Below are positions 53,704 through 64,000 of a stretch of 64,000 bases of DNA, one piece after another. Made by a program: the position numbers and the translations under genes. How positions within the stretch are numbered: position 1 is the first letter of the stretch; each line of letters opens with the position of its first letter. The stretch comes from an uncultured Bryobacterales bacterium (lineage in GTDB: Bacteria; Acidobacteriota; Terriglobia; Bryobacterales; Bryobacteraceae). Under the pieces are notes generated by a model, which saw only the letters and a program-made list of their open reading frames with translations, did no database searches and was not told the DNA's origin. The DNA is taken from positions 1-64,000 of the forward strand of contig CALGAR010000089.1 in assembly GCA_937959285.1 (NCBI GenBank). Reading direction: 5' to 3'.

Positions 53704-53709
53704 TATAAT
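53704..53709 (+). promoter_or_regulatory. Candidate -10 element, DUF1549 operon
   Basis: A perfect TATAAT lies 53 nt before the GTG at 53763. The hexamer 17 nt upstream (CTCCGT) does not resemble a -35. The 227 bp gap from dciA otherwise shows nothing I can identify. Confidence 0.35.
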
Positions 53710-53762
53710 CAACAGGAACGGCCCTGGCGTTCCAATACGGGCTGACCCCACGGGAGGGGGAT

Positions 53763-55781
<2,019 letters not shown>

Positions 55782-55797
55782 GAGGCGCTCCACTGCC

Positions 55798-57219
55798 ATG
55801 CGTGAACATGTCCGCATTACCCGAAACCGGCGTGAGTTTCTGACGGATGCCTTCTGCGGCTTTGGGGCGATCGCCTTCGCCGCCATGCTTCAAAAGGAAG
55901 CGGTTGCGGCGGCCGTCAACCCGCTGGCTCCAAAGCCGCCGCACATGAAAGATCCGAAGGCGAAGCACGTCATCTTTCTGTTCCTCGCTGGCGGTCCGAG
56001 CCACATTGATACGTTCGACCCGAAACCTCTGCTGAACAAACTCCACGGACAGAAGCGGCCGAAGGAGTTCGGCGAGGTGAAGTATCAATTCATCAACTCG
56101 GAATCGCGCCTGATGGGGAGCAAGCGGACCTTCCACCGCTGCGGCAAGAGCGGAATCGAAGTTTCGGATCTTTTCCCGCACCTCGGCGAATGCATTGATG
56201 ATCTGGCTGTCATCCGGTCCTGCCAGGGCGATATGGTCGTGCACTCGGCTGCGCAATACCAATTGTTCACAGGCCGGATCATGCCCGGTTTCCCGAGCAT
56301 GGGCTCGTGGGTGCTGTATGGACTGGGCACGGAAAGTGAATCTCTTCCAGGCTACGTCGTACTGCCTGATCCGGATGGCGCGCTCGAAGCCGGACAGCCG
56401 ATGTACGGCAATGGTTTCCTCCCCGCCGTCTACCAGCCGACGATGCTGCGCCCGGGAAAGCGTCCGATCCTGAACCTCGACCTTCCTCAGGGTGTTTCGC
56501 TTGACGAGCGCAGGCAAACGATCGACCTGATTCGAAACTTGAACGAGGCCGACATGGATCCGGCCGATGAAGAATTCTCGGCCCGCCTTAACGCCTACGA
56601 TCTGGCGTTCAAGATGCAAACGGAAGCCCCGGCCGTTTTCGACCTCAGCAAGGAATCACAGAAGACTCTGGAAATGTACGGCGTTGGCAAGGAGCCCACG
56701 GACGATTACGGCAGGCGGTGTCTGCTGGCCCGCCGTCTGGTTGAAAAAGGTGTGCGGTTTGTGACGGTCGTCTCGGGCGGCGGCCCTGGAGATCTGCAAT
56801 GGGATGCGCACAGCGACCTCGAGGAAAATCATACCCGAATGGCCGCGCAAACCGACCAGCCCATGGCCGCGCTCATCAAGGATCTGAAGCAGCGGGGTCT
56901 GCTGGATTCCACGCTCATTCTCATCGGCGGCGAGTTCGGGCGTACTCCGGAATCCGAGGGAGGCAAAGGGCGCGACCATCACAATTACGGCTTCACCTTC
57001 CTGATGGGTGGCGGGGGCATCAAGGGCGGCATCGTTCACGGCGCCACTGACGAGATCGGTTTGATGGCGGTAGAGAAACCGGTGCACTTCCGCGACCTGC
57101 ACACAACGGTGCTGCACCAGCTTGGGCTCAATCAGGACGCCCTGAGCTTCATGCATCAGGGGCGGCGGGAGCGCCTCACAGAGATTCAGGGGCAGGTGAT
57201 AACCGACATCATCGCCTAG
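55798..57219 (+). CDS. DUF1501 domain protein, exported
   Basis: The 473 residues have a twin-arginine-like start (ITRNRREFLTDAFCGFGAIAFA). The DUF1501 body resembles the alkaline-phosphatase/sulfatase fold: HVIFLFLAGGPSHIDTFDPKP, AQYQLFTGRIMPGFPSMGSWV, GGEFGRTPESEGGKGRDHHNYG and the metal histidine region. It follows the DUF1549 gene after 16 bp in the usual order. A hydrolase of sulfated or phosphorylated polymers is only a guess. Confidence 0.92.
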   Translation: MREHVRITRNRREFLTDAFCGFGAIAFAAMLQKEAVAAAVNPLAPKPPHMKDPKAKHVIFLFLAGGPSHIDTFDPKPLLNKLHGQKRPKEFGEVKYQFINSESRLMGSKRTFHRCGKSGIEVSDLFPHLGECIDDLAVIRSCQGDMVVHSAAQYQLFTGRIMPGFPSMGSWVLYGLGTESESLPGYVVLPDPDGALEAGQPMYGNGFLPAVYQPTMLRPGKRPILNLDLPQGVSLDERRQTIDLIRNLNEADMDPADEEFSARLNAYDLAFKMQTEAPAVFDLSKESQKTLEMYGVGKEPTDDYGRRCLLARRLVEKGVRFVTVVSGGGPGDLQWDAHSDLEENHTRMAAQTDQPMAALIKDLKQRGLLDSTLILIGGEFGRTPESEGGKGRDHHNYGFTFLMGGGGIKGGIVHGATDEIGLMAVEKPVHFRDLHTTVLHQLGLNQDALSFMHQGRRERLTEIQGQVITDIIA

Positions 57220-57272
57220 GCGGAAGTTGCGGAACCGGGTGCGACGTTCACCCTGGAAGGTTTCACCGGCTG

Positions 57273-58622
57273 CTACTCGATCCCGTACTCGCGCATCTTG
57301 TCGTACAGCAGTCTTCGCTGGATGCCAAGGATGCCGGCGGCACGCGCTTTGTTTCCCTGGGCGGCTTTCAGCGCCGAGCGCAGAAGATGCTCCTCCACTT
57401 GCGCCATCACCCGTTTATACCCATTTTCATAAGGGATCTGCTGAAGCCATAGAGGGCCGGAAACGACGGGACTCTTCGACAGTTCGATACAATCCGCGGT
57501 AATGGCCTCGCCGGGAGCGATCGCGATTGCGCGAGCAATGACATTCTCCAGCTCTCTGACATTGCCCGGCCAATCGTGTGAGAGGAGCAAGTCGAGAGCC
57601 TCACGGCGGATACTTACCGGGCGCTCTGATCTGCCAAGGAAGCGCTGCACGAGAAGCGGGATATCCTCACGGCGTTCGCGCAGCGGCGGCAACGAAATTT
57701 GAACGACGTTGAGACGGTAGTAGAGATCCTCTCTGAATTTACCCGTAGCGACGGCCTTTTGCAGATCCTGAGCGGTTGCCGCCACTAAACGAAAATCGAC
57801 TCTGATCGGGCGATTGCTGCCCAGGCGCTCCACCACTCGCTCCTGAATCGCGCGCAGAAGTTTGGGCTGCAAAGCGAGCGGCAATTCTCCCACTTCATCG
57901 AGGAAGAGTGTCCCGCCATCGGCTTCCTCAAACCGTCCGACGCGCCGGTAGAAGGCGTTCGTGAAGGCTCCCTTCTCATGGCCGAACAATTCGGCCTCCA
58001 GAAGCGCTTCCGGAATCGCTGCGCAATTGACCTTTACCAGCGGTTTGGAAGCGCGGGGGCTGAATTCGTGAATCGCGTTCGCGACAAGTTCCTTTCCGGT
58101 TCCGGATTCGCCCGTGATCAGTACCGTGGTGCTGGAATTGGCAACGCGGCCGATCATTTTATAGACCGCCTGCATTGCGGGACTGTGCCCCACGATGGCA
58201 GGAATTGCCGGGGTGGGCGTCTGAGTAGCACGGAGGGCCCGCACTTCGCGATCCAGTTCCCGATATTCGAGAGCCCGCCGCACGAGGACCAGCAAGTGAT
58301 CGAAATCCACGGGTTTGGTGATATAGTCGAAGGCCCCAAGCTGCGTTGCGCGAATCGCGCTGCTGCTGGTGGTGTCGGCGGTCATGATAATGACGGCAGT
58401 ATCTGAATATCCCTGCCGGAGCCGTTGGAGCATTGCCAGTCCGTCCATCCCCGGCAAACGAATGTCTACGAGCGCGAGATCCGGCTCTTCCCGAAGGGCT
58501 ATCTCCAGGCCGCACTCGGCATCTTTGGCGGGAAGCACGTCGTAACCTTCGTCGCCAAGCATTATGCGCAGGGACTGCAGGGCGACTTCTTCGTCTTCCA
58601 CCACTAGGATTCTGGCCTTCAC
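57273..58622 (-). CDS. Sigma-54-dependent response regulator, NtrC family
   Basis: The 449 residues are a receiver (phosphoacceptor Asp53 in LALVDIRLPGMDG), an AAA+ domain with Walker A GESGTGKE, Walker B GTLFLDEVGELPLALQP, and a C-terminal Fis-type helix-turn-helix (AAGILGIQRRLLYDKMREYGI). The sigma-54 contact loop reads GAFTNA (residues 218-223) in place of GAFTGA. It is co-translated with the upstream kinase (ATGA) and lies divergent from the efflux operon, which it probably activates. Confidence 0.94.
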   Translation of the reverse strand: MKARILVVEDEEVALQSLRIMLGDEGYDVLPAKDAECGLEIALREEPDLALVDIRLPGMDGLAMLQRLRQGYSDTAVIIMTADTTSSSAIRATQLGAFDYITKPVDFDHLLVLVRRALEYRELDREVRALRATQTPTPAIPAIVGHSPAMQAVYKMIGRVANSSTTVLITGESGTGKELVANAIHEFSPRASKPLVKVNCAAIPEALLEAELFGHEKGAFTNAFYRRVGRFEEADGGTLFLDEVGELPLALQPKLLRAIQERVVERLGSNRPIRVDFRLVAATAQDLQKAVATGKFREDLYYRLNVVQISLPPLRERREDIPLLVQRFLGRSERPVSIRREALDLLLSHDWPGNVRELENVIARAIAIAPGEAITADCIELSKSPVVSGPLWLQQIPYENGYKRVMAQVEEHLLRSALKAAQGNKARAAGILGIQRRLLYDKMREYGIE

Positions 58623-60106
58623 GCTTGAACCTCCGTCGAACTATCAACTGGCAGTTCAATCTGAAAGTGCGCCCCATTCACGGACGGGTGCTCATTGTGA
58701 ACGTATTGAATCGTCGCGCCCATTTTCTCCAGCAGCGTGCGCGTCACTGCCAGACCGAGACCGGTGCCGGAGGGCTTGGTAGTGTAGAACGTCTCGAATA
58801 AATGCTCCTGCTGCTCTTCTGAGAGACCGGGGCCGGAGTCCCGGATGCTGATGCGTACCCGCGAATCCGTCTTCTGCAGGTCAATCCACACGCGTCCCTC
58901 CGTGCCCGCGGCATCTATCGCGTTCAGGAGCAGATTCATCACGGCCTGCTGAAGGTGATTCCCATCGATCCGGGCGCATATGTCGCCGGATCCATTCAAC
59001 ACCGCCTGAATGCGCCGTTCTTGCATTTGAGGCTTGACCAAAGCGAGGGTGCGCTCCAGGACCGGGCGGACCGGCTGAAGCCGCAAGCGCTCCGGTTCGT
59101 CGGGGCCGAAGACAAGCAGACTTCGGAGTAAACTGTCGAGACGGTTGACTTCGGCCAGAACCATCGGAATGCTCTTGTCTGCCACTTCGTGACCCTGAAG
59201 CCGCCGCGCCAGCATCTGCACAGTCAAGCGGATGCTGTTGAGTGGATTACGTATCTCATGGGCGATGCCGGCCACCACAAGCCCCATAACGCGCAAACGG
59301 TCTTCCCGGCGAAGATCCGCTTCAAGCTTCTGACGGCCTTCCGCCATCTCGTTAATTGCGGTGACAATCGGCTGAAGCTCATTCTGCTGTTCGGACAGCC
59401 GGTACGAAGGGTCGGTGCGAAGATGAGCCAGTCCAGTCTGGATTGCGGCGAATCCGCGCTGCATGCGATAGCTGATAACCAAAGACCCGCCCGCGCCTAG
59501 AAGCGCCAGGGTCAGAGCGCTGATGAGAATGAGATTGCGGTGGAGGTTACGCGATTCGTTGAAACCGATGTAACGCTTGAGTCCCCACGCCGCCAGGTTG
59601 CTATCACGGGAGGATAGGACGCACACCACCACGAGATCCAATTGATCGTCGAACACGCGGACTGCAACTCGTCCCGTTTGGCGCGACTCGGCCAGTGCTT
59701 CGAGCACAGCATCCCGTTCGATGGCTGGCTGTTTGAGGTCGCTGCCCGGTTCGGTGTGGGTCGGAAAGCTATGGCCAATGACGGATGTGCCGACCAGGTA
59801 TCCGCCCTCCACGTTGGGGTAGGACCGTAGGACAGCATAGGAAACGCGCCGAAGGATGCGGTCCTGCCTGGAGTTGGCCGGAATCATCTCCAGATGGCTA
59901 AACCTCTGGGCCTGTTTCGCCCGGAGCAATTCCTGCACGGCGCTGGCGAGGCTCTTTTGGGCGTCCGAAACGACCGTCGAGCGCAGGTTCCGCACCAGAT
60001 TTGAGAACAGCAGGGCGGCAACCGCGATCGCCGCCAGCGTGGTCAACAAAAGCAGAGTCTGAAGCCGCTGCGCGGCTCGCACTTTCGGAAACTGCATCGC
60101 TTCCAC
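58619..60106 (-). CDS. Membrane sensor histidine kinase of the NtrB/ZraS type
   Basis: The 495 residues contain two transmembrane helices (~18-38 and ~191-212) around a ~150-residue periplasmic sensor, a HAMP-like linker, HisKA with His in GIAHEIRNPLNSIRLTV, and HATPase_c (NLLLNAIDAAGTEG, RDSGPGLSEEQQEHLFETFYTTKPSGTGLGLAV split across the ATP lid). The layout resembles ZraS, a metal/envelope stress sensor. The start is GTG at 60106 or ATG at 60097. It overlaps the regulator by 4 bp. Confidence 0.92.
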   Translation of the reverse strand: MEAMQFPKVRAAQRLQTLLLLTTLAAIAVAALLFSNLVRNLRSTVVSDAQKSLASAVQELLRAKQAQRFSHLEMIPANSRQDRILRRVSYAVLRSYPNVEGGYLVGTSVIGHSFPTHTEPGSDLKQPAIERDAVLEALAESRQTGRVAVRVFDDQLDLVVVCVLSSRDSNLAAWGLKRYIGFNESRNLHRNLILISALTLALLGAGGSLVISYRMQRGFAAIQTGLAHLRTDPSYRLSEQQNELQPIVTAINEMAEGRQKLEADLRREDRLRVMGLVVAGIAHEIRNPLNSIRLTVQMLARRLQGHEVADKSIPMVLAEVNRLDSLLRSLLVFGPDEPERLRLQPVRPVLERTLALVKPQMQERRIQAVLNGSGDICARIDGNHLQQAVMNLLLNAIDAAGTEGRVWIDLQKTDSRVRISIRDSGPGLSEEQQEHLFETFYTTKPSGTGLGLAVTRTLLEKMGATIQYVHNEHPSVNGAHFQIELPVDSSTEVQA

Positions 60107-60212
60107 AGCGACACCCGTCTGGTCTCGTTAGTTCCGGCCGCAGTAAGGCAAAACCGCGGCCAGCCGGTTTTCTTTTGCTGCCTTCATACCCGGACCTGAA
60201 CCGAAAGAGCCG

Positions 60213-60242
60213 GTGTACGCTTTCCGTACAGATAGTGTACGC
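60213..60242 (+). promoter_or_regulatory. Candidate upstream activator sites with TGTAC repeats
   Basis: Two direct repeats GTGTACGC (60213-60220 and 60235-60242) are 22 bp apart, about two helical turns. They also form inverted repeats with the central GTACA (60226-60230): TGTAC-N7-GTACA and GTACA-N5-TGTAC. They lie between the divergent kinase and efflux genes, about 65-90 bp upstream of a sigma-54-like promoter. Confidence 0.5.
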
Positions 60243-60304
60243 CAATCACACGGCTGCGCAGGGTCAGGCCGTCTTGAGGCAATAAAACTACGAACTTGGC
60301 TGAT

Positions 60305-60318
60305 GGTCTGACGTTTGC
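60305..60318 (+). promoter_or_regulatory. Candidate sigma-54 (-24/-12) promoter of efflux operon
   Basis: GG at 60305-60306 and GC at 60317-60318 are separated by exactly 10 bp, within TGG...TTTGC. The -12 TTGC and -24 TGG match the consensus; positions between are weak. The implied leader before the ATG at 60339 is short (~10 nt), which lowers confidence. Confidence 0.4.
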
Positions 60319-60338
60319 CCTCTCCTGGAAGATTCAGG

Positions 60339-61631
60339 ATGATGAACGATCTACTTGTACGCGTTCTGGTCGCGGGCCTGTGCTTGCTCGCCGTGATGCG
60401 TCCGTCTCGGGGGCAGGCGGCTCCACCGCCTGGGCCGCTTACGGTCGATGAGGCTGTCAAAGAAGCGCTTGACCACAATCTCGGTTTGCTCGCGCGGCGG
60501 TTCAATATCTCTATCGCCGAGGCTGGCCTGATCACCGCGCGTCTTCGTCCGAATCCGGTCCTGGCGATTGGCGGGGACCACCTGGACCTGCTCGGGACAC
60601 ACTACAACACGATCAATAACGCGGGACCGCAGGAGTTCAGCATTCGGACCGACTTCGTCTTTGAGCGCGGCGGGAAGCGCCAAAGCCGTATGGAAGTCGC
60701 AACGAATTCCATCCACATAGCGCAACTCGAGTTTCTCGATGCCGTGCGCAAGCTCATTCTCGATGTACAGAGCGCTTTCGTGGACCTCCAACTGGCGAAA
60801 GCGAACCTCGCGCTTGCGGAGGAAAGCCTCAAGGCTATGACGCAGGTGGTTGCGTTGAATGCGGCACGCGTTAAGTCCGGCGATCTTGCGGAGGTTGAGC
60901 TGGTGCGCAGCAGGGTCGCCGCGTTGCAGTTCAAGAACCAGGTAAGGCAAGCCGGTCTGAAAATCCGCACAACAACGAACCGGTTGCAACTCCTTCTGGG
61001 TCGGACAGAGACGAGTGGAAGTCTCGAAGTGGACGGCAGTTTTCGGCGCGACCCGGATCCGCCGGATCTTAACACCTTGCGTGAAATGGCCCGGCAATTG
61101 AGGCCCGACCTTCAGGCGCTGCGTCGGGAACAGGCCCGTTCACAAGCGGAACTTCGCCTGCAACTCGCGCAGGGGAAAGTCGATTATGTGATCGGTTCCG
61201 AGTACCGGAGGCAGCAGGGTATCGCTGGAACAGGGAACTCTTTGGGAATCTTTTTCCAGGCCGACATTCCGGTGTTCAACCGGAATCAAGGCGAAATCGA
61301 GCGCGTCCGGCGCGAGCAGCGCCAGATTGAGGCGAGACTGCGAGAGCTCGAAGCGACCATTGCCGTTGAGTTGGAAAACGCATACGAGCAATTTGCAACC
61401 GCACGGACTCTGCTCACCGATATCGAACAGGACATGCTCCGCCAGGCGGGCGATGTGCGGAGCATTACCGAATACTCCTATTTGCGCGGGGAGGCCACAT
61501 TGATTGAGTTCCTCGATGCGCAACGGGCGTTCAACGAAACGATGCAAGCCTACAACGAAGCGCGAGCCGAATACGCCCGGAGTCTCTACGTACTGGACTC
61601 GGTTACAGGGATGTCAGGAAGAACCAAATGA
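60339..61631 (+). CDS. TolC/CzcC-like outer membrane efflux protein
   Basis: With ATG at 60339 the protein has 430 residues and a signal peptide (DLLVRVLVAGLCLLAVMRPSRG). The outer membrane efflux repeats are clear: DEAVKEALDHNLGLLARRFNISIAEAGLITARLRPNP and a second half with the GIFFQADIPVFNRNQGEIERVR motif. It forms the outer-membrane duct of the tripartite pump with the two downstream genes. The stop overlaps the adaptor start (ATGA). Confidence 0.93.
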   Translation: MMNDLLVRVLVAGLCLLAVMRPSRGQAAPPPGPLTVDEAVKEALDHNLGLLARRFNISIAEAGLITARLRPNPVLAIGGDHLDLLGTHYNTINNAGPQEFSIRTDFVFERGGKRQSRMEVATNSIHIAQLEFLDAVRKLILDVQSAFVDLQLAKANLALAEESLKAMTQVVALNAARVKSGDLAEVELVRSRVAALQFKNQVRQAGLKIRTTTNRLQLLLGRTETSGSLEVDGSFRRDPDPPDLNTLREMARQLRPDLQALRREQARSQAELRLQLAQGKVDYVIGSEYRRQQGIAGTGNSLGIFFQADIPVFNRNQGEIERVRREQRQIEARLRELEATIAVELENAYEQFATARTLLTDIEQDMLRQAGDVRSITEYSYLRGEATLIEFLDAQRAFNETMQAYNEARAEYARSLYVLDSVTGMSGRTK

Positions 61632-62797
61632 AGCACTGCGGTTTGATAATAGCGGCCTCGGCCTGGCTGTTCTGCTCCGGATGTCTGCGCAACGAAACGC
61701 ACGGCGCCGGAGGCGCAACCGCGCATGCGGCGGAGCAGCCTTCGAACGACAGAGAGGTGTGGCTTGCACCGGGCTCACCGCAGCTGGAACGAATCAAAGT
61801 CAAGACGGCTGAAGCTGCGAGCTTGCCGCAGGAAGAAGTCACTGCACCCGGCAAGATCCAAGCGATCCCCACACGGATTTCCAGGGTGGCTGTCCCGGTT
61901 GCCGGACGTATCCGGCGCGTGACGGTGGGGCTCGGAGATTCGGTCCGGGCTGGACAAGTCCTGTTTACGCTTGAGAGCCCGGAAGCGGCCTCATCAGTGT
62001 CCGCTTACCGGCAGGCGGAGGCGCGAGCCGGCCAGGCGAAAGCTGCGTTAGCGAAGGCCGAGGCTGATCTCAGCCGGGTCCGGGATCTGTTTGAGCACCG
62101 GGCAATTGCGCAGAAAGAGGTGATCAGCGCGGAAGCAGCGCTGGCTCAGGCAAAGGCTGAATGGGAACAGGCGTCCGCGGCAATCCAGGAAAGCCTCGGC
62201 CGGTTGAATATCCTTGGGTTGACGCCCGGAGAATTCCAGCAGGAAATCGAAGTCCGCGCCCCGGTTTCCGGCAAGATCCTGGACATCAGCGTTGCCCCCG
62301 GGGAATACCGCAACGACACAAGCGTGCCGGTCATCACCATAGCGGATCTGGCCACCGTTTACATCGTGGCGGATGTTCCCGAAAGCCTGATACGGCTCAT
62401 CACAACGGGTGAGCGGATTGAAGTGCACCTCGCAGCTTTTCCCGGCGAGGTGTTTTCAGGACGAGTGGCAAGAATCGCAGACGTCGTAAATCCTGCAACC
62501 CGCACAATCCAGGTGATCGCTGAAATGCCAAATCCCCAAGGGCGTCTGAGGCCCGAGATGTTTGGCGAAATTCGTCACGAGGAGACGTTCAAATTCATGC
62601 CTGTTGTGCCGGGCTCGGCGATTGTGGAGCGCGAGGGCTACAGCGTGGTCTGGCGGGAGAAGGGCCGTGGACACTTTGAGGCTGTCCGTGTCACCACAGG
62701 GAAGCCGCGCGGTGAAGTGGTGCCGGTGCTTTCAGGGATCCAGGCGGGCGACCGGATCGTGGTTGACGGAACCATGCTTCTTGAACGAGGCAACTGA
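61628..62797 (+). CDS. Efflux RND transporter periplasmic adaptor (CzcB/CusB-like)
   Basis: This 389-residue membrane-fusion protein has a lipoprotein signal (LIIAASAWLFCSGC, lipobox CSGC). It contains the biotinyl-lipoyl halves (PVAGRIRRVTVGLGDSVRAGQVLFTL; VRAPVSGKILDISVAPGEYR), a helical hairpin (~115-180) and beta-barrel (VYIVADVPESLIRLITTGERIEVHL). It bridges the RND pump and the TolC-like channel. Confidence 0.93.
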   Translation: MKHCGLIIAASAWLFCSGCLRNETHGAGGATAHAAEQPSNDREVWLAPGSPQLERIKVKTAEAASLPQEEVTAPGKIQAIPTRISRVAVPVAGRIRRVTVGLGDSVRAGQVLFTLESPEAASSVSAYRQAEARAGQAKAALAKAEADLSRVRDLFEHRAIAQKEVISAEAALAQAKAEWEQASAAIQESLGRLNILGLTPGEFQQEIEVRAPVSGKILDISVAPGEYRNDTSVPVITIADLATVYIVADVPESLIRLITTGERIEVHLAAFPGEVFSGRVARIADVVNPATRTIQVIAEMPNPQGRLRPEMFGEIRHEETFKFMPVVPGSAIVEREGYSVVWREKGRGHFEAVRVTTGKPRGEVVPVLSGIQAGDRIVVDGTMLLERGN

Positions 62798-62806
62798 CCG
62801 AAGAAC

Positions 62807-64000
62807 ATGATTGGCCAGATCCTCCGCTTCACCCTACACCAGCGCTTTATTACCATCGCACTCGCTCTCGCATTGATCGGCTTGGGTATCTACTCATTCC
62901 AGCAGCTCAAGATCGAAGCTTACCCGGACATTTCCGATACTCAGGTGGTCGTGATCACAACTCTGCCCGGCAACGCCGCCGAGGAGATGGAGCAGCAGGT
63001 AACGGTTCCGATCGAGCGCGCTCTGAACAGCGTTCCGAACGTGATTGCCAGGCGCTCGCGCACCATCTACGGCTTATCGGTAGTGGAACTCACGTTTGCA
63101 TATGGCACGGACGATTATTTCGCGCGGCAAGTCGTTCTTGAAAAGCTCAGGGATGCGGTATTGCCTCCGGGGGCTCAACCTTCGCTCGGCCCGCTGTCGA
63201 CACCGATCGGCGAGCTGTTTCGCTACCGAATTGAAGCGCCAAAGGGATTTGACGAGATCCAGATTCGGGAGCTACAGGACTGGGTGATTGCCCCGCGTCT
63301 TCTCCAGGTGCCCGGCGTGGCGGATGTGATCTCCTTCGGAGGGTTGGTCAAGCAGTATCAGATCGAAGTAGACCCTTTGGCTCTGGAGAAGTACGGCTTC
63401 AGCATCTCTCGGATCGCAGACGCTGTCAACGCCAATAACCGCAATGCGGGCGGAGCCTTGCTCGATAACCGGCAACAGTCTATGGTCGTTCGAGGCGTCG
63501 GTTTAATTCGGTCCACGGAGGATATCGAGAACATCGTCCTTTCCGCTGAAGGAGGGACACCGGTTTACGTTCGGGATGTGGGGCGGGTCAAAATCGGGGC
63601 GGCGCCACCAACCGGCATCTTCGGCGTTGATCAGAAAACCGGCGGCGTCGAGGGCATTGTCCTGATGCGGCGCGGCGAGAATCCGTCCGAAGTCCTTCAG
63701 CGAGTTGGATCGGAAATCGACCGGTTGAACGCAGAACGGTTGCCTAAGGGAGTCCGCATCACTCCCATTTACGACCGGCGGGAACTGGTCAATAACACAC
63801 TTCGAACGGTGACGAAAACCCTGTCGGAAGGCCTTGTGATTGTGGTCGGTGTGCTGTTCCTATTCTTGGGCAGCATCCGAGCGGCGCTTCTGACCGCCCT
63901 CACCATTCCGCTGGCATTGCTGTTCGCTTTCATTTGTATGCATTTGGCGGGTGTACCCGCGAATCTGCTAAGTCTCGGGGCGCTCGATTTCGGCATTATC
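62807..64000 (+). CDS. HME-type RND efflux pump CusA/CzcA family, 5' part
   Basis: The reading frame is open from ATG 62807 to the window end (398 codons), and the gene continues beyond. It begins with the first transmembrane helix (RFITIALALALIGLGIYSF) followed by KIEAYPDISDTQVVVITTLPG, the HME-RND signature. Later segments fit CusA/CzcA: ARQVVLEKLRDAVLPPGAQP, the IYDRRELVNNTLRTVTKTL stretch and helix LVIVVGVLFLFLGSIRAALL ending at GALDFGII. It exports metal ions or related compounds using proton motive force. It follows the adaptor after 9 bp. Confidence 0.95.
   Translation, partial: MIGQILRFTLHQRFITIALALALIGLGIYSFQQLKIEAYPDISDTQVVVITTLPGNAAEEMEQQVTVPIERALNSVPNVIARRSRTIYGLSVVELTFAYGTDDYFARQVVLEKLRDAVLPPGAQPSLGPLSTPIGELFRYRIEAPKGFDEIQIRELQDWVIAPRLLQVPGVADVISFGGLVKQYQIEVDPLALEKYGFSISRIADAVNANNRNAGGALLDNRQQSMVVRGVGLIRSTEDIENIVLSAEGGTPVYVRDVGRVKIGAAPPTGIFGVDQKTGGVEGIVLMRRGENPSEVLQRVGSEIDRLNAERLPKGVRITPIYDRRELVNNTLRTVTKTLSEGLVIVVGVLFLFLGSIRAALLTALTIPLALLFAFICMHLAGVPANLLSLGALDFGII

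Noticed and set aside
57237..57253. GGGTG/CACCC hairpin between the DUF1501 gene and the convergent regulator, considered as a terminator
   Set aside because: Only 5 bp with no T-tract on either strand.

Overview
The window is GC-rich, densely packed bacterial chromosome with no phage, insertion sequence, CRISPR array or RNA gene that I could recognise. The gene content points to an acidobacterium of the Solibacter/Bryobacter type. The evidence is a DUF1549/DUF1553 plus DUF1501 pair, an exosortase with EpsI, Tat-exported DUF362 and class V aminotransferase-like proteins, S9 and CubicO-type exported enzymes, a Thermus-type isocitrate dehydrogenase and a cdaA-cdaR-glmM operon. The lineage is inferred from family content only.

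Layout. 1-5.7 kb: the 3' end of ftsK, an orphan LolD/MacB-type ATPase, icd-purE-purK, and a BON/SRPBCC envelope-type protein. 5.7-15 kb: a coupled run cobB-larC-metG in which metG reads in frame into a TamB-like and then an Omp85/TamA-like coding region, giving one 2448-codon ORF. 15-24 kb: a secreted propeller/Ig protein and an S55 (SpoIVB-like) protease, divergent from exosortase-epsI, then an S9 peptidase and a Tat-dependent PLP enzyme. 24-29.7 kb: a methyltransferase, a DUF2231-Rieske fusion, UdgX (covalent uracil-DNA glycosylase type), an erythromycin esterase homologue, two small envelope/hydrophilic proteins and a CPBP protease. 29.8-38.2 kb: a secreted unknown plus DUF362, the c-di-AMP operon cdaA-cdaR-glmM, nucleoside hydrolase, MscS, and a second orphan LolD with a possible 15-codon leader peptide. 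38.3-44.2 kb: clpC with a strong terminator, a hybrid histidine kinase, a beta-helix protein and a DksA/TraR protein. 44.2-53.5 kb: EamA transporter, potABCD, CubicO hydrolase, queD, sodB and dciA-gatC-gatA. 53.7-57.2 kb: the DUF1549/DUF1553 and DUF1501 pair. 57.2-64 kb: an NtrC-type two-component system divergent from a TolC/adaptor/HME-RND efflux operon that runs off the end of the window.

How the genes work together. Several operons are translationally coupled by 1-4 bp start/stop overlaps (icd-purE-purK, cobB-larC-metG, cdaA-cdaR, potABCD, dciA-gatC-gatA, kinase-regulator, tolC-adaptor). Three convergent pairs share their stop codons in a 4-base overlap, leaving no room for terminators. 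The efflux operon has a candidate sigma-54 promoter with a TGTAC-based repeat cluster upstream, consistent with control by the adjacent NtrC-type regulator.

Most notable observations: (i) the in-frame MetRS::TamB::Omp85 ORF, whose first junction cuts the MetRS tRNA-binding domain and which is either a real deletion fusion or an assembly chimera; (ii) a recurring -10-like hexamer 6-9 nt upstream of start codons without Shine-Dalgarno sequences, suggesting leaderless transcripts; (iii) the small leader ORF coupled to lolD; (iv) the inferred sigma-54 control region. No stretch longer than about 300 bases lacks a gene.
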